A stretch of DNA of 37,474 nucleotides from contig CALIZB010000016.1 in NCBI GenBank assembly GCA_938028625.1, positions 1 through 37,474 on the forward strand, in the 5' to 3' direction. The stretch comes from an uncultured Bacteroidia bacterium. GTDB lineage: Bacteria > Bacteroidota > Bacteroidia > JANWVE01. Below, in pieces: positions 24,149-33,032 of this stretch (positions are counted from its first letter, which is position 1; each line of letters begins with the position of its first letter). The notes below the pieces were generated by a model, which saw only the letters and a program-made list of their open reading frames with translations, had not been told where the DNA came from and did not search any database. Made by a program: the position numbers and the translations under genes.

Positions 24149-25525
24149 TTATTTAACTATGGTTATCTTTTGTACATTCTCTGTATTATGAATTTGGGTT
24201 TTTATGAAATAAACGCCGTTACTCAGGCTTTGTACATCTATCAGTTCTTGAAGTTCAAATTTATGTATACCGCTCATCCGTTCCTCTTGTAGTAAAACTG
24301 CTATTTTTTGACCTTGTATATTATACAAAACCGCATTTACAATACTGGGTTCAGGTATGTAAAAAGAATAAACACTATGCGGATTACATGGATTAGGGTA
24401 CACCTTTCCAAATACGATTTTATTACCGAGTCTCAAATTTTCTAATCTTGTATCATTATGAATGTGAATGTAATCTTTTTTTACTTCGGTAACAGTGCAT
24501 CCCTCTGCGGTAACTCCTGTTAAAGTAATTGTATAATTTCCTGCTTTCTTATAGATGTGTTTTGGGTATTTGTCTTCTGAAACAAAGTCGTCGCCAAAAT
24601 TCCATTGATATTTTACGAAGTCAAAAGCAGATACAGGTTTAAAGGTAATCTCTTCATCAATGGCAGAACGTGGAAAATCTGCTACAAAATCAATTTCAGG
24701 GTTTTTTCCTACATGAATATAATCCACCTTGAAGGTAGAATGTTCTCCTTTTGCGCCTTTTGCTGTGAGAAATACAGTGTATTTACCCGGTTTTTGGTAA
24801 ACGTGTGTAGGTTCAGGTACTTTTGAAATAGGACTGCCATCACCAAAATCCCATTCGTATGAAAAAGTATTCAAACTCAGATTTTTAAATGCCACGTTTA
24901 AGGTATCACAGCCATACGTTGCAGTCGCTATAAAATCTGCGTAGGGTTCATGAGAATTATCTATATGAATGTAAGTTTCTTGAGTAGATACTACTTCGCA
25001 GTCTAATTCATTTTTTACAGTTAATCTTACTAAAAAATCTCCTTCTGTGCGATAGAAATGGGTTACTTTTCTACCATAGCCTTTGTTGCCATCTCCAAAA
25101 TCCCAGATGTATTCTTTTGCGGTACTGTCTTTTGCTCTGAATCTTACTTTGGAATAAGGTATTCGGCGAGATAGGGTATCCACTTTAAAGTCCGCTTTGG
25201 GTAGTTTAACTACTTCAATCCAATTCGTTTTTACAAAGTTATAGGCATTTTTTCCCTTATAAGCAATCATTTCTACGGTATACTTACCTGGCTTAGTATA
25301 AGTATGATAAGGATTAAATTCTTTACTTTGCTTGCCATCACCAAAAAACCATTTGCAAGAGTCCAAGCCAGAGATTTCTACAAAAAATTGAGTATCAAAA
25401 GGAGCGCAACCTACATATTTACTTGCATAAATGGCACGGTCATTGTCTATAAATTGTGCATATAAGCCTGTTGTATACAAGAGCAAAAAAGTAACATTTA
25501 TCCATAATCCTTTGGGTACGCACAT
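24149..25525 (-). CDS. PKD-repeat secreted protein with T9SS type A sorting domain
   Basis: A 458-residue exported protein. After a signal peptide ending GLYAQ come four PKD domains of about 80-90 residues. Each has the core W-x-F-G-D and a following HxY...G-x-[YF] strand: CKWFFGDGKQSKEF, YIWDFGDGNKGYGR, YEWDFGDGSPISKV and YQWNFGDDFVSEDK. The last 85 residues are a T9SS type A sorting domain (GKVYPNPCNPHSVYSFYIPE, YNIQGQKIAVLL, LSNGVYFIKTQI). PKD domains are immunoglobulin-like spacers or carbohydrate/protein binders in surface adhesins. No catalytic domain is present, so an adhesive or structural role is likely. Confidence 0.92.
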   Translation of the reverse strand: MCVPKGLWINVTFLLLYTTGLYAQFIDNDRAIYASKYVGCAPFDTQFFVEISGLDSCKWFFGDGKQSKEFNPYHTYTKPGKYTVEMIAYKGKNAYNFVKTNWIEVVKLPKADFKVDTLSRRIPYSKVRFRAKDSTAKEYIWDFGDGNKGYGRKVTHFYRTEGDFLVRLTVKNELDCEVVSTQETYIHIDNSHEPYADFIATATYGCDTLNVAFKNLSLNTFSYEWDFGDGSPISKVPEPTHVYQKPGKYTVFLTAKGAKGEHSTFKVDYIHVGKNPEIDFVADFPRSAIDEEITFKPVSAFDFVKYQWNFGDDFVSEDKYPKHIYKKAGNYTITLTGVTAEGCTVTEVKKDYIHIHNDTRLENLRLGNKIVFGKVYPNPCNPHSVYSFYIPEPSIVNAVLYNIQGQKIAVLLQEERMSGIHKFELQELIDVQSLSNGVYFIKTQIHNTENVQKITIVK

Positions 25526-25567
25526 ATTGTTTTATGAATGACGGTGATTTTTTTAACATAAACGAAA

Positions 25568-25575
25568 CAAATATA
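25568..25575 (-). promoter_or_regulatory. -7 box of the PKD-protein gene
   Basis: On the minus strand this reads TATATTTG (TAnnTTTG consensus), 42 bases before the ATG at 25525. No clear -33 element is seen; an inverted repeat at 25600-25619 occupies that place. Confidence 0.4.
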
Positions 25576-25599
25576 CGAAATATATCCTCTATTTGTTAC

Positions 25600-25619
25600 A
25601 CCTTAAAAAACTTTAAGGT
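25600..25619. promoter_or_regulatory. Inverted repeat between divergent genes, possible operator
   Basis: ACCTTAAA (25600-25607) and TTTAAGGT (25612-25619) are perfect 8-base arms around a 4-base loop, between the -7 boxes of the divergent PKD-protein and crcB genes. It has no T tract. A dimeric regulator could bind here. Confidence 0.45.
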
Positions 25620-25641
25620 AATTTTACTTTGTAGATATTTT

Positions 25642-25649
25642 TATTTTTG
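25642..25649 (+). promoter_or_regulatory. -7 box of crcB
   Basis: TATTTTTG, eight bases before the ATG at 25658. The nearest TTTG (25628-25631) is only ten bases upstream, too close for the usual -33 element. Confidence 0.4.
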
Positions 25650-25657
25650 CGGTGTTT

Positions 25658-26032
25658 ATGTTTAAGCCTTTGTTTTTAATTTTTATAGGTGGTGGAATAG
25701 GAAGTGTTATTAGATATTTACTTCATTTTTATGTGCGTAAAATAATTGATACTCCATTTCCAATAGGTACGTTATTAGCCAATATCATAGCCAGCTTCTT
25801 AATAGGATTTATAGCAGAAAAAGTTCATTTTCAAGGCTTACCTACATGGTATAAATATCTTTTTATTACAGGCTTTTGCGGTGGACTAAGTACCTTTTCT
25901 ACATTTAGTTACGAAAATGTAATGCTCATAACACAAAAAGAAATTTTTTTAAGTACACTTTATACTGTTTTAAGTGTAGTGATATGTTTTTTATTCACTT
26001 TTTTAGGCATTATAGTCGGTAAAAAAATATGA
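25658..26032 (+). CDS. crcB: Fluoride ion channel CrcB/Fluc
   Basis: A 124-residue integral membrane protein with four helices, a dual-topology dimeric channel that exports fluoride. Signature segments are GGGIGSVIRYLL in helix 1, FPIGTLLANIIASFLIGF with the pore Asn in helix 2, and FITGFCGGLSTFSTFSYEN with the Gly-Phe-Cys-Gly-Gly and Phe-box residues in helix 3. I prefer the ATG at 25658; a GTG two codons earlier (25652) is also in frame. No fluoride riboswitch is recognised in the 126-base divergent region upstream. Instead a palindrome sits there. Confidence 0.95.
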   Translation: MFKPLFLIFIGGGIGSVIRYLLHFYVRKIIDTPFPIGTLLANIIASFLIGFIAEKVHFQGLPTWYKYLFITGFCGGLSTFSTFSYENVMLITQKEIFLSTLYTVLSVVICFLFTFLGIIVGKKI

Positions 26033-26087
26033 TTCACGGCACGCTCTCCGCTTTTTATGGAAACTTAAAATAAATTATGTTACAAAT

Positions 26088-26118
26088 TTTGTGATTTTGA
26101 TTTTATTTTTTACATTTG
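26088..26118 (+). promoter_or_regulatory. Promoter of the vWA-protein gene
   Basis: TTTG (26088-26091), a 19-base spacer and TACATTTG (26111-26118), 20 bases before the ATG at 26139. Confidence 0.65.
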
Positions 26119-26138
26119 CATAGTATAAATGCAAAGTT

Positions 26139-26822
26139 ATGGAAAATTACATCAATCCATTCATCAACGTGGAGTCTCCAGATAATTTTGAACAAAAGTG
26201 CCTTTGCACATTAGTACTAGACGTATCAGGTTCTATGAGTGGTGCACCGATAAATGAACTCAACAGAGGATTACGAGAATTTTACAATACCGTAAGGCAA
26301 GATTTTGTAGCATCTCAGCGTCTGGAAGTAAGTATTATTACTTTTGGCAGTCAGGTATTGATGATACAAACTCCCGCCCTGACAGAAAATTTTACAATGC
26401 CTACATTAGTTGCCGATGGTTCTACGCCTATGGTAGACGCCGTGAGAATGGCAATTAAACAAACTCAACAACGTAAAGAATGGTACAAAACCACAGGACA
26501 GCCTTATTATCGCCCATGGATTATTCTGATAACAGACGGCGAACCTGACCATGACCAAGATATGGAAACCTTGAGTAAAGAAATAAGAAAAGGAGTGGAT
26601 AACAAAAACTTCTTATTTTATGCGGTAGGAGTGCAGGGATATAATCACAAGAAATTAGCCTCGGTTTGCCATCCAAGTACTCCACCCCTGCCTCTCCAAG
26701 AACTACGTTTCAGTGAGTTTTTTAAGTGGTTGAGTGCAAGTATTACTATGGTAACTCATTCCAAAGATGGAGATAAACTTCAACTCCCTTCTGTAAACGG
26801 CTGGACACAAATGGAGATATAA
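26139..26822 (+). CDS. TerY-like von Willebrand factor A domain protein
   Basis: A 227-residue cytoplasmic protein consisting of one vWA domain. The MIDAS metal site is complete: Asp28-x-Ser30-x-Ser32 in LDVSGSMSG, a Thr in VADGSTPMVDAVRMA and the Asp in ILITDGEPDHDQD. The YRPWIILITDGEPD and FFKWLSASITMV segments, together with the C-terminal LPSVNGW, place it with the TerY branch linked to tellurite/stress systems, where it normally works with a PP2C phosphatase and a protein kinase. Neither partner is next to it here: a 366-base gap follows and then crtI. It may act with partners elsewhere. Confidence 0.9.
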   Translation: MENYINPFINVESPDNFEQKCLCTLVLDVSGSMSGAPINELNRGLREFYNTVRQDFVASQRLEVSIITFGSQVLMIQTPALTENFTMPTLVADGSTPMVDAVRMAIKQTQQRKEWYKTTGQPYYRPWIILITDGEPDHDQDMETLSKEIRKGVDNKNFLFYAVGVQGYNHKKLASVCHPSTPPLPLQELRFSEFFKWLSASITMVTHSKDGDKLQLPSVNGWTQMEI

Positions 26823-27188
26823 CCTAAAAAATGACACACGGCGTCTTATAACAAAGCTGTGAAACTGTACAAAATATTGTATCTTTATATTTAATCAGGC
26901 AAAATACCTGTTTTCAAGCCTGAGAATCTGCTTTATTAGATAATTCTGTGCTGTGTGCTGACGAGAATGGAGCAGTTGGTTTAAGTAATTTAACACCAGA
27001 ACAAATTACTAAGTGTAATACAATTAAAATCACTACCGAAGAAGTATATAAGAACTACAAATCTTTTTGTGTACAGGAAAAATGTTTTATGTAAGTACCT
27101 ATAAGCCGTATTAAAAATATTTGACTACACTTTTAAGATAATCCTCTGAACTAATTCGTACATAAAAAAGTTATACACAGAAAACACT
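26823..27188 (+). other. Gene-poor gap with a possible gene remnant
   Basis: A stretch of 366 bases without a convincing gene. An open frame from GTG 26948 to the stop at 27092-27094 encodes 48 residues, including LSNLTPEQITKCNTIKITTE and ending in CVQEKCFM. It has no promoter or recognisable family and could be the tail of a decayed gene. TCAGGC (26895-26900) and GCCTGA (26918-26923) form a 6-base hairpin without a T tract. No RNA gene is recognised. Confidence 0.35.
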
Positions 27189-28667
27189 ATGAAAACAGCT
27201 GTCATTATTGGTTCAGGTCTGGGAGGGCTTTCTACCGCACTCCGCCTTACACAAAAAGGATACAGAGTAAAAGTTATTGAAAAAAATGATACTGTTGGAG
27301 GAAGGCTGAATATTTTACAGGACAAAGGATACACTTTTGATGTAGGTCCTTCTTTTTACTCTATGTCTTACGAGTTTGACGAACTTTTTGCAAGTGCAGG
27401 GGTAAAAAATCCGTTACAGTTGGAAAAACTCAATCCTGTGTACCAAGTGTATTTCAGACATCGCAAAGAACCCTTCAAAATTTACACAGATTTAGAACAA
27501 TTAGCACAGGAATTTGCTTTTGAACCTAATTTCAAACAAAAAATAGAAAAATATCTTGCCAAAGCAGGTCAGTTTTTTCATGATACGGAGAATGTTATTG
27601 TAAAAAAGAACTTCAATTCTGTTCTTCACTACCTTATGGGTATGACCAAAGTGCCCCTAAAACACACTCCTTACCTGTTCAAATCTATGTGGAAAGTATT
27701 AGACAAAACCTTTGAACACGAAGAAACCAAAGTCATTTTCTCATTAGTAGCTTTTTTTCTGGGTTCTACTCCGTTTGAAACCCCTTCTATTTATTCTTTG
27801 CTTAACTATACAGAACTCAAACATGACGGCTACTGGGCAGTAAAAGGTGGCATGTACAGCATTGTCAAGGAAATACGAAAAATACTGGAACAAAGAGGTG
27901 TAGAGTTTGTTACTAACACAGAAATTGTAAGTTATGAAAATGGTACACCCGATAAAGTAACCGCTTTCATAGACCAAAATGGAAATAAATATACCGCTGA
28001 CGTATTTGTTGTGAACAGTGATGCCGCTTCATTTAGAGGAAAAGTACTCAAAAGACAAAAGTTTAATGAACAAAAACTAGACAATTTAGACTGGACTTTA
28101 TCACCCTTTACCATTTATCTTGGGGTAAGAAAAAAGCTCAAAAATCTTATTCATCACAACTATTTTCTTGGGGATAACTTCAAAGAATATGCAAATAAAA
28201 TATTCAAATCCACTATTGCACCGGAAAAACCCTATTACTATGTAAACGTAACTTCCAAGTCAGACCCAAGTACTGCACCCGAAGGTTGTGAGAATGTATT
28301 TATTTTATGTCCTGTACCTGATTTACGCTTTAAAAAAGACTGGGCGGATACAGAAACTTTTGCCAAAAACATTATTCAGGACTTGCAGGAACGTATAGGG
28401 GATAACATTTTGGACAACATTGATACTATGCATATTATGAACCCTATAGATTGGCAAAATAAATTCAATTTATACAGAGGTTCAGGATTAGGTCTATCAC
28501 ATGGTATGCGTCAGGTAGGCGGTTTCAGACCTAAAAACTATGACGAAGAGTACAAAAACGTCTTTTATGTAGGGGCTTCCACTACACCAGGCACAGGGCT
28601 GCCTATGGTAGTTATCGGTTCAAAATTAGTAACAGAACGTATAGAACAATCCAATGTAAATGTATAA
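27189..28667 (+). CDS. crtI: Phytoene desaturase (CrtI-type carotenoid desaturase)
   Basis: A 492-residue FAD-dependent membrane-associated enzyme that introduces double bonds into phytoene to make neurosporene or lycopene. The N-terminal FAD motif is VIIGSGLGGLSTALRL, with VIEKNDTVGGRL, and GYTFDVGPSFYSM follows as in CrtI. HDGYWAVKGGMYSIVKEI and the C-terminal bacterial-type desaturase signature NVFYVGASTTPGTGLPMVVI close the fold. It stands 19 bases ahead of crtB in the same operon. Related saturases and ketolases share the fold, but the neighbourhood with phytoene synthase supports the desaturase. Confidence 0.95.
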   Translation: MKTAVIIGSGLGGLSTALRLTQKGYRVKVIEKNDTVGGRLNILQDKGYTFDVGPSFYSMSYEFDELFASAGVKNPLQLEKLNPVYQVYFRHRKEPFKIYTDLEQLAQEFAFEPNFKQKIEKYLAKAGQFFHDTENVIVKKNFNSVLHYLMGMTKVPLKHTPYLFKSMWKVLDKTFEHEETKVIFSLVAFFLGSTPFETPSIYSLLNYTELKHDGYWAVKGGMYSIVKEIRKILEQRGVEFVTNTEIVSYENGTPDKVTAFIDQNGNKYTADVFVVNSDAASFRGKVLKRQKFNEQKLDNLDWTLSPFTIYLGVRKKLKNLIHHNYFLGDNFKEYANKIFKSTIAPEKPYYYVNVTSKSDPSTAPEGCENVFILCPVPDLRFKKDWADTETFAKNIIQDLQERIGDNILDNIDTMHIMNPIDWQNKFNLYRGSGLGLSHGMRQVGGFRPKNYDEEYKNVFYVGASTTPGTGLPMVVIGSKLVTERIEQSNVNV

Positions 28668-28686
28668 CCTTTAATACAAAAAAAGT

Positions 28687-29517
28687 ATGAACGCACTTGA
28701 ATTGTATTCCGAATGTTCAGCCAAAATAGCAAAACTACTCACCCGTGAGTATTCTACCTCATTCAGCAAAGCTATTCATTTATTGGACAGGTCTTTGCAC
28801 CGTTCTATCTACGGCATTTATGGCTTTGTACGTTTGGCTGATGAAATTGTAGATACGTTTTATCACCAGAACCAAGAAGTTCTTTTCCGAGAGTTTTGCC
28901 AAGAAGTAGAAAAAGCATTGAACTTAAAATTTTCATTAAATCCTATTTTACATGCTTTTCAAGAAGTTGTACATACCTACAAAATTCCTAAAGAATACAT
29001 AGATGCCTTTTTATACAGCATGGAGTTAGATTTAACAAAGAGAGAATATACAGACGAAGAAGCATCAGTGTATATTTACGGTTCTGCGGAAGTAGTAGGT
29101 TTAATGTGTTTGTGCGTATTTGTTCCTGATGAAAAGGAACGAACAAACCTAATTCCTTATGCCAAAAAATTAGGTTCAGCTTTTCAGAAAGTTAATTTTT
29201 TACGGGATATACAGTCTGATTTGGAAGTGCGAAAGCGGATATATATTCCAAAGGAATTATTGGAGAACGGAAAAATCACCGAAAAAACAAAAAAACAATA
29301 TGAAGCGATTTTAGAGCAAGAATTCAAAGAAGCACAAAAAGGCATAAACCTGCTTCCCAAAACCTGCCGAAAAGGTGTACAGATTGCCCACACGTATTTT
29401 TATGCCCTATTCAAGAAAATACAGAGTAAAAGCGTAGAAGAAGTACTACAAAAGCGCATTCGTATAGATAATTTTCATAAATTCAGACTTTTAGCACGAG
29501 CATCGCTGATGTGGTAA
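28687..29517 (+). CDS. crtB: Phytoene synthase
   Basis: A 276-residue prenyltransferase of the squalene/phytoene synthase family that joins two geranylgeranyl diphosphates into phytoene. Both Mg-binding Asp motifs are intact: Asp52-Glu-x-x-Asp56 in RLADEIVDTF and Asp174-x3-Asp178 in NFLRDIQSD. YSTSFSKAIHLL near the N-terminus and EYTDEEASVYIYGSAEVVG in the middle are typical. It follows crtI by 19 bases and ends at a strong terminator, so crtI-crtB is a two-gene carotenoid unit. No cyclase, hydroxylase or ketolase gene is in the window, so the final pigment cannot be told. Confidence 0.95.
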   Translation: MNALELYSECSAKIAKLLTREYSTSFSKAIHLLDRSLHRSIYGIYGFVRLADEIVDTFYHQNQEVLFREFCQEVEKALNLKFSLNPILHAFQEVVHTYKIPKEYIDAFLYSMELDLTKREYTDEEASVYIYGSAEVVGLMCLCVFVPDEKERTNLIPYAKKLGSAFQKVNFLRDIQSDLEVRKRIYIPKELLENGKITEKTKKQYEAILEQEFKEAQKGINLLPKTCRKGVQIAHTYFYALFKKIQSKSVEEVLQKRIRIDNFHKFRLLARASLMW

Positions 29518-29523
29518 AAATAC

Positions 29524-29558
29524 AAAAACAGCAGATACAAAAAGTATCTGCCGTTTTT
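29524..29558. terminator. Bidirectional terminator after crtB
   Basis: GCAGATAC (29531-29538) and GTATCTGC (29544-29551) with a 5-base loop, extended outward after one mismatch by AAAAAC/GTTTTT pairs. It sits between crtB (ends 29517) and the convergent T9SS gene (ends 29573). Confidence 0.88.
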
Positions 29559-29572
29559 TTATTATATTATCA

Positions 29573-31372
29573 CTATTGTACAATAAGTGAAATTTGTTTT
29601 TGTTTATCTCCATTCCGAAGCGTCAGGATATACATTCCTTTTGGCAGTTGATTTACATCTACTTCGTTTGTACCTATATTCAACCATGTAGAAAGAACTT
29701 TTTTACCATACAAATCATAGATAGTTGCCTGCATATTTTGGTCTGCTTGAATGTACATCTTGTCTTGTACAGGGTTAGGATAAATTTTTGTATTTCCAAA
29801 AGTATTGTCTGCGATACCTGTTGCCATGTTAATAGTAACGCTTATGTTAGAAGTTTTAGAACAAGGTGCGAGAGTAACCGTTACACTTACTGTACCTGTA
29901 CCAGGACTACCCCATTGTACCATGATATTGTTTGTACCTGCACCAGATAGGATTGTACCACCTGTTACGTTCCAATTGTACGTTGCGCCTGTGGTAGAAG
30001 GTACGCTGTATGAATAGGTTAAATTCTCTACTACGCTTATAGGACCTGAAATAGTAGCATTTGGAGAAGGATTTACAGTTACTTTTACATAGTTTCTAAA
30101 ACTTGTTTTACCGCCTGATGTAATTTCTGCAAAATAAGTAGTTGTTGTAGTAGGCGTAACCGTAAAAGAACTACCTGTACCAATAGGCGTTCCACCGCTA
30201 GCTGTTGTGTACCAATTGATAGTTCCTGTACCTGATGCTTGTAAATTTACAGGATTTCCTGCACAAATAGCAGTATCTTTGGTCAGAATAGTAGGCGCAA
30301 CAGCACCGTCCCATTTGAACATGCCCCCTGTAAAAGCATCTACGTTGAAACTACCTGAAAAACCTGTATTAGAGTTAATAAAACTCGTATGAGCATGTTG
30401 TACATTATCTATGTAAGTCCATGTAGCGCCATCGTCACAAGTGTAAGCTGTACCTGGAGCACCACTATAAATAGAACCAATTACATACGTTCCTGTTGTA
30501 CCGGGTACATAACTAATAGTAGATTTAGCATCTAATCCTCCTGTGGGTCCAGTGGTAAGCATAGTCCATGTTAAACCGCCGTCTGTAGTTTTAATAATTC
30601 CTGCGTTAGTTGTGCCTACTACTCCGATTGCTAAACCATTTAAGCTATCTTTAAATGCTAATCCATTTACATAGACGTTTGTAGCAAAAGGTGTAGTATG
30701 TACAGTCCAATTTAGTCCTTTATTATTAGATTTGTAGATTCTGCCTTGTGTAGTGCCAAACCATATTTTATTACCTACTGCGGCGTAAGAATTAGTTAAA
30801 CCGTATTCGCTACCTGATAAAGGTGCAGGAATATTAGCAGAGGGTACACGTACCCAGTTTGTGCCGCCATTAGTGGTAGTGTAAATTTCATAATAACCGC
30901 CATTAGGGTCGCCCATGCAAAAACCTTCATTTTCGTTAAAAAAGTGTATCACATTACCAAAACCTGCGGGTGCGGTAAAAGTAGCTGTGGGCTGTACAAA
31001 CCAGTTTGCACCACCATCATTAGTACGGATAACTTTTCCTCCGCCTGCTGTACCGTCGTACATAATTACCCATGCCGTATCTTTATTTAGTGCAAAAAGT
31101 TGGGCGGTGCTATATCCTGAAATACCTGGTGCGTTATACACGCCGGGTGTCCAAGTAGTGCCGCCATTAAGTGTACGGGTAAAATCATGCACAATAGCAT
31201 TTGCCCCTGAACCGTCATACGCACTCGCCCACACAACGTTAGGATTAACAATAGAAACATTCGTAATTCCTCTACTTGCCGCAGTAAATCCTGTGGCTTG
31301 GGTTAACCATGTCTGCCCAATTGCTTGTAAAGAGAACAAAAGCAGCATAAAGATGGAATTTTTGGTACTCAT
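29573..31372 (-). CDS. Secreted YCF48/BNR-like propeller protein with Ig-like domains and T9SS sorting domain
   Basis: A 599-residue exported protein. The signal peptide ends in QAIGQ. Residues to about 350 contain repeated DGGxxW units of the BNR/YCF48-like propeller (NGGTTWTPGVY, NDGGANWFVQPT, TNGGTNWVRVPS, NKGLNWTVHTT, DGGLTWTMLTT). Next come two immunoglobulin-like domains: about 365-435, with the GTINWYTTASGG core, and about 440-515, with ATYNWNVTGGTIL. The C-terminus is a T9SS type A domain (TKIYPNPVQDKMYI, TIYDLYGKKVLSTW, LPKGMYILTL). It is likely a surface-exposed binding protein without an enzyme domain. A plus-strand frame opposite to it (30915-31388) is a shadow. Confidence 0.9.
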   Translation of the reverse strand: MSTKNSIFMLLLFSLQAIGQTWLTQATGFTAASRGITNVSIVNPNVVWASAYDGSGANAIVHDFTRTLNGGTTWTPGVYNAPGISGYSTAQLFALNKDTAWVIMYDGTAGGGKVIRTNDGGANWFVQPTATFTAPAGFGNVIHFFNENEGFCMGDPNGGYYEIYTTTNGGTNWVRVPSANIPAPLSGSEYGLTNSYAAVGNKIWFGTTQGRIYKSNNKGLNWTVHTTPFATNVYVNGLAFKDSLNGLAIGVVGTTNAGIIKTTDGGLTWTMLTTGPTGGLDAKSTISYVPGTTGTYVIGSIYSGAPGTAYTCDDGATWTYIDNVQHAHTSFINSNTGFSGSFNVDAFTGGMFKWDGAVAPTILTKDTAICAGNPVNLQASGTGTINWYTTASGGTPIGTGSSFTVTPTTTTTYFAEITSGGKTSFRNYVKVTVNPSPNATISGPISVVENLTYSYSVPSTTGATYNWNVTGGTILSGAGTNNIMVQWGSPGTGTVSVTVTLAPCSKTSNISVTINMATGIADNTFGNTKIYPNPVQDKMYIQADQNMQATIYDLYGKKVLSTWLNIGTNEVDVNQLPKGMYILTLRNGDKQKQISLIVQ

Positions 31373-31401
31373 AAGTAAAACTTGTTAAGTAAAGTTAAAA
31401 G

Positions 31402-31432
31402 CAAAGTTAAACACTTATGTTCAAAGAAACAA
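31402..31432 (-). promoter_or_regulatory. Promoter of the propeller/T9SS gene
   Basis: On the minus strand: TTG (31430-31432), a 20-base spacer and TAACTTTG (31402-31409), 29 bases before the ATG at 31372. Confidence 0.55.
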
Positions 31433-31455
31433 TTTTTATTTTATACTCACAATTT

Positions 31456-31489
31456 TTTGTAGTGTAGCCATCTTTTTTAAGTATTTTTG
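31456..31489 (+). promoter_or_regulatory. Promoter of the TPR-protein gene
   Basis: TTTG (31456-31459), a 22-base spacer and TATTTTTG (31482-31489), 19 bases before the ATG at 31509. Confidence 0.65.
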
Positions 31490-31508
31490 TATCATTAAAA
31501 GTACTCTA

Positions 31509-32987
31509 ATGTATAAAATCCAACATTTTTTTTGTGTTTTTTACTTTTTGTCTTTCTCTGCGGTTGCACAATCTTATTCATGGCAAGAAGCACATCGTTT
31601 GCTATTGAACATGCAGTATGAAAAACTATATCAAATACTCCCACACATAAAAAATACTCCTATGGATAAATGTATTGCCGAGTACAGTGTTTTTCATAGT
31701 TATGTTATTCAATCTTTGGTGATACAGCCAAAACAGTATGAAAACAAAGTAAAATACTATTATGAAAACACGTTGTATTATTCCCAAAAGTTACCTGAAA
31801 ATAGTCCTTATAGGCTGTATCTTGTAGGAGAAATGGATTTTGAAATGGCATTAGTATATTTGCAAGATAAAAGTTATTGGTCTGCGGTATGGAAAATAAA
31901 ATCTGCCTATCAAAAACTTTCAGAATGCGTACAAAAATACCCCGATTTTTACGAACCATACAAAACACTCGGAATACTGCATACTATGATAGGGAATATT
32001 CCCCGAAGATACACATGGATGGTAAGTATGCTCGGCTTTAAAGGCACAATACAACAAGGTGAAAAAGAACTGTTGCTCTGTATACAAAAAGCAGATTTAC
32101 AACAAACAGAAGCACAATTAGTATATGCGTATATGTGTATGAATATCTATCTCAAACGAGAAAAATCGCTGGGTATTGCTTCAGAAATGCCAAAACAGTA
32201 TCCTGAAAGCAAATATATTGCAACCGTATGCGCGCTTATCTGTACTAAACTTAACCATGACGAAGAAGGTATGTATATCATTGATAAACTTCCACAGTTT
32301 AAAGACAATTACCTTGATTTTGCTTTTACGGAATATCTTACAGCAGAATACGCTTTGCACCGAAACGACAAAAACACAGCTATACAGCATTATATGAACT
32401 ATGTTTCAAAAAACCAAAATGACCTTTTCAAAGCAGACAGCTATTTCAAAACAGGGCTGTGTTATGAACTGCAAAATAAAAGAAATGAAGCTATGGCGTA
32501 CTATCAAAAAAGTATTGCAGAACCTAATTCTGAACAGGAAGAGGACAAACAAGCAAAAAAATATGCACAGGAACTGTTAAAAAAGCCGCTCAATAGTATT
32601 CAGATGGATTTGCGCATAGCTCGCAATTATGCTGACGGCGGATATTATGACAAAGCCGTTAAACAAATAGAAAAATATCAGCAAAACCTGTCTGTATATG
32701 AAGTTCATGAACAGTTGGAATGGTATTATCGTATGGCAAGAACAGAGCACGCACAGAAAAAATGGCAGTCTGCACTTGAATACTATCAGAAATGTACTCA
32801 AATTAGTCTTATGCAACCTGTATGGATGCAGGTGTACGCATGGTATTACATGGGAACAATACATGAAGCACAAAAAAATAATACAAAAGCCAAAGAATGT
32901 TATCAAAAAGCACTTTCTTATGACGGTTATGAATATCAGAACAGTTTAGAACGGCGTGCCAAAGCCGCATTACAACGAGTAAAATAA
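31509..32987 (+). CDS. Exported tetratricopeptide-repeat protein
   Basis: A 492-residue all-helical protein with a signal peptide (ending FSAVAQ). TPR-like helix pairs run through the whole length. The clearest are ADSYFKTGLCYELQNKRNEA with MAYYQKSIAEP, RMARTEHAQKKWQSALEYYQ with KCTQI, and YYMGTIHEAQKNNTKAKECY with QKALSY near the C-terminus. The RRYTWMVSMLGFKGTIQQGE segment (near 170-190) is a membrane-like, conserved-looking piece between the two TPR halves and recalls Bacteroidota proteins of the IML2-like kind. The task is unknown; such proteins usually act as periplasmic scaffolds. Confidence 0.82.
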   Translation: MYKIQHFFCVFYFLSFSAVAQSYSWQEAHRLLLNMQYEKLYQILPHIKNTPMDKCIAEYSVFHSYVIQSLVIQPKQYENKVKYYYENTLYYSQKLPENSPYRLYLVGEMDFEMALVYLQDKSYWSAVWKIKSAYQKLSECVQKYPDFYEPYKTLGILHTMIGNIPRRYTWMVSMLGFKGTIQQGEKELLLCIQKADLQQTEAQLVYAYMCMNIYLKREKSLGIASEMPKQYPESKYIATVCALICTKLNHDEEGMYIIDKLPQFKDNYLDFAFTEYLTAEYALHRNDKNTAIQHYMNYVSKNQNDLFKADSYFKTGLCYELQNKRNEAMAYYQKSIAEPNSEQEEDKQAKKYAQELLKKPLNSIQMDLRIARNYADGGYYDKAVKQIEKYQQNLSVYEVHEQLEWYYRMARTEHAQKKWQSALEYYQKCTQISLMQPVWMQVYAWYYMGTIHEAQKNNTKAKECYQKALSYDGYEYQNSLERRAKAALQRVK

Positions 32988-33032
32988 CATAACTTGGAAC
33001 ACAACCAATCTCTGTTCATAAAATCTAATTTA

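Noticed and set aside
30915-31388. A 157-codon plus-strand frame
   Set aside because: It lies opposite the signal peptide and propeller repeats of the T9SS protein at 29573-31372; it has no start signal or family resemblance.
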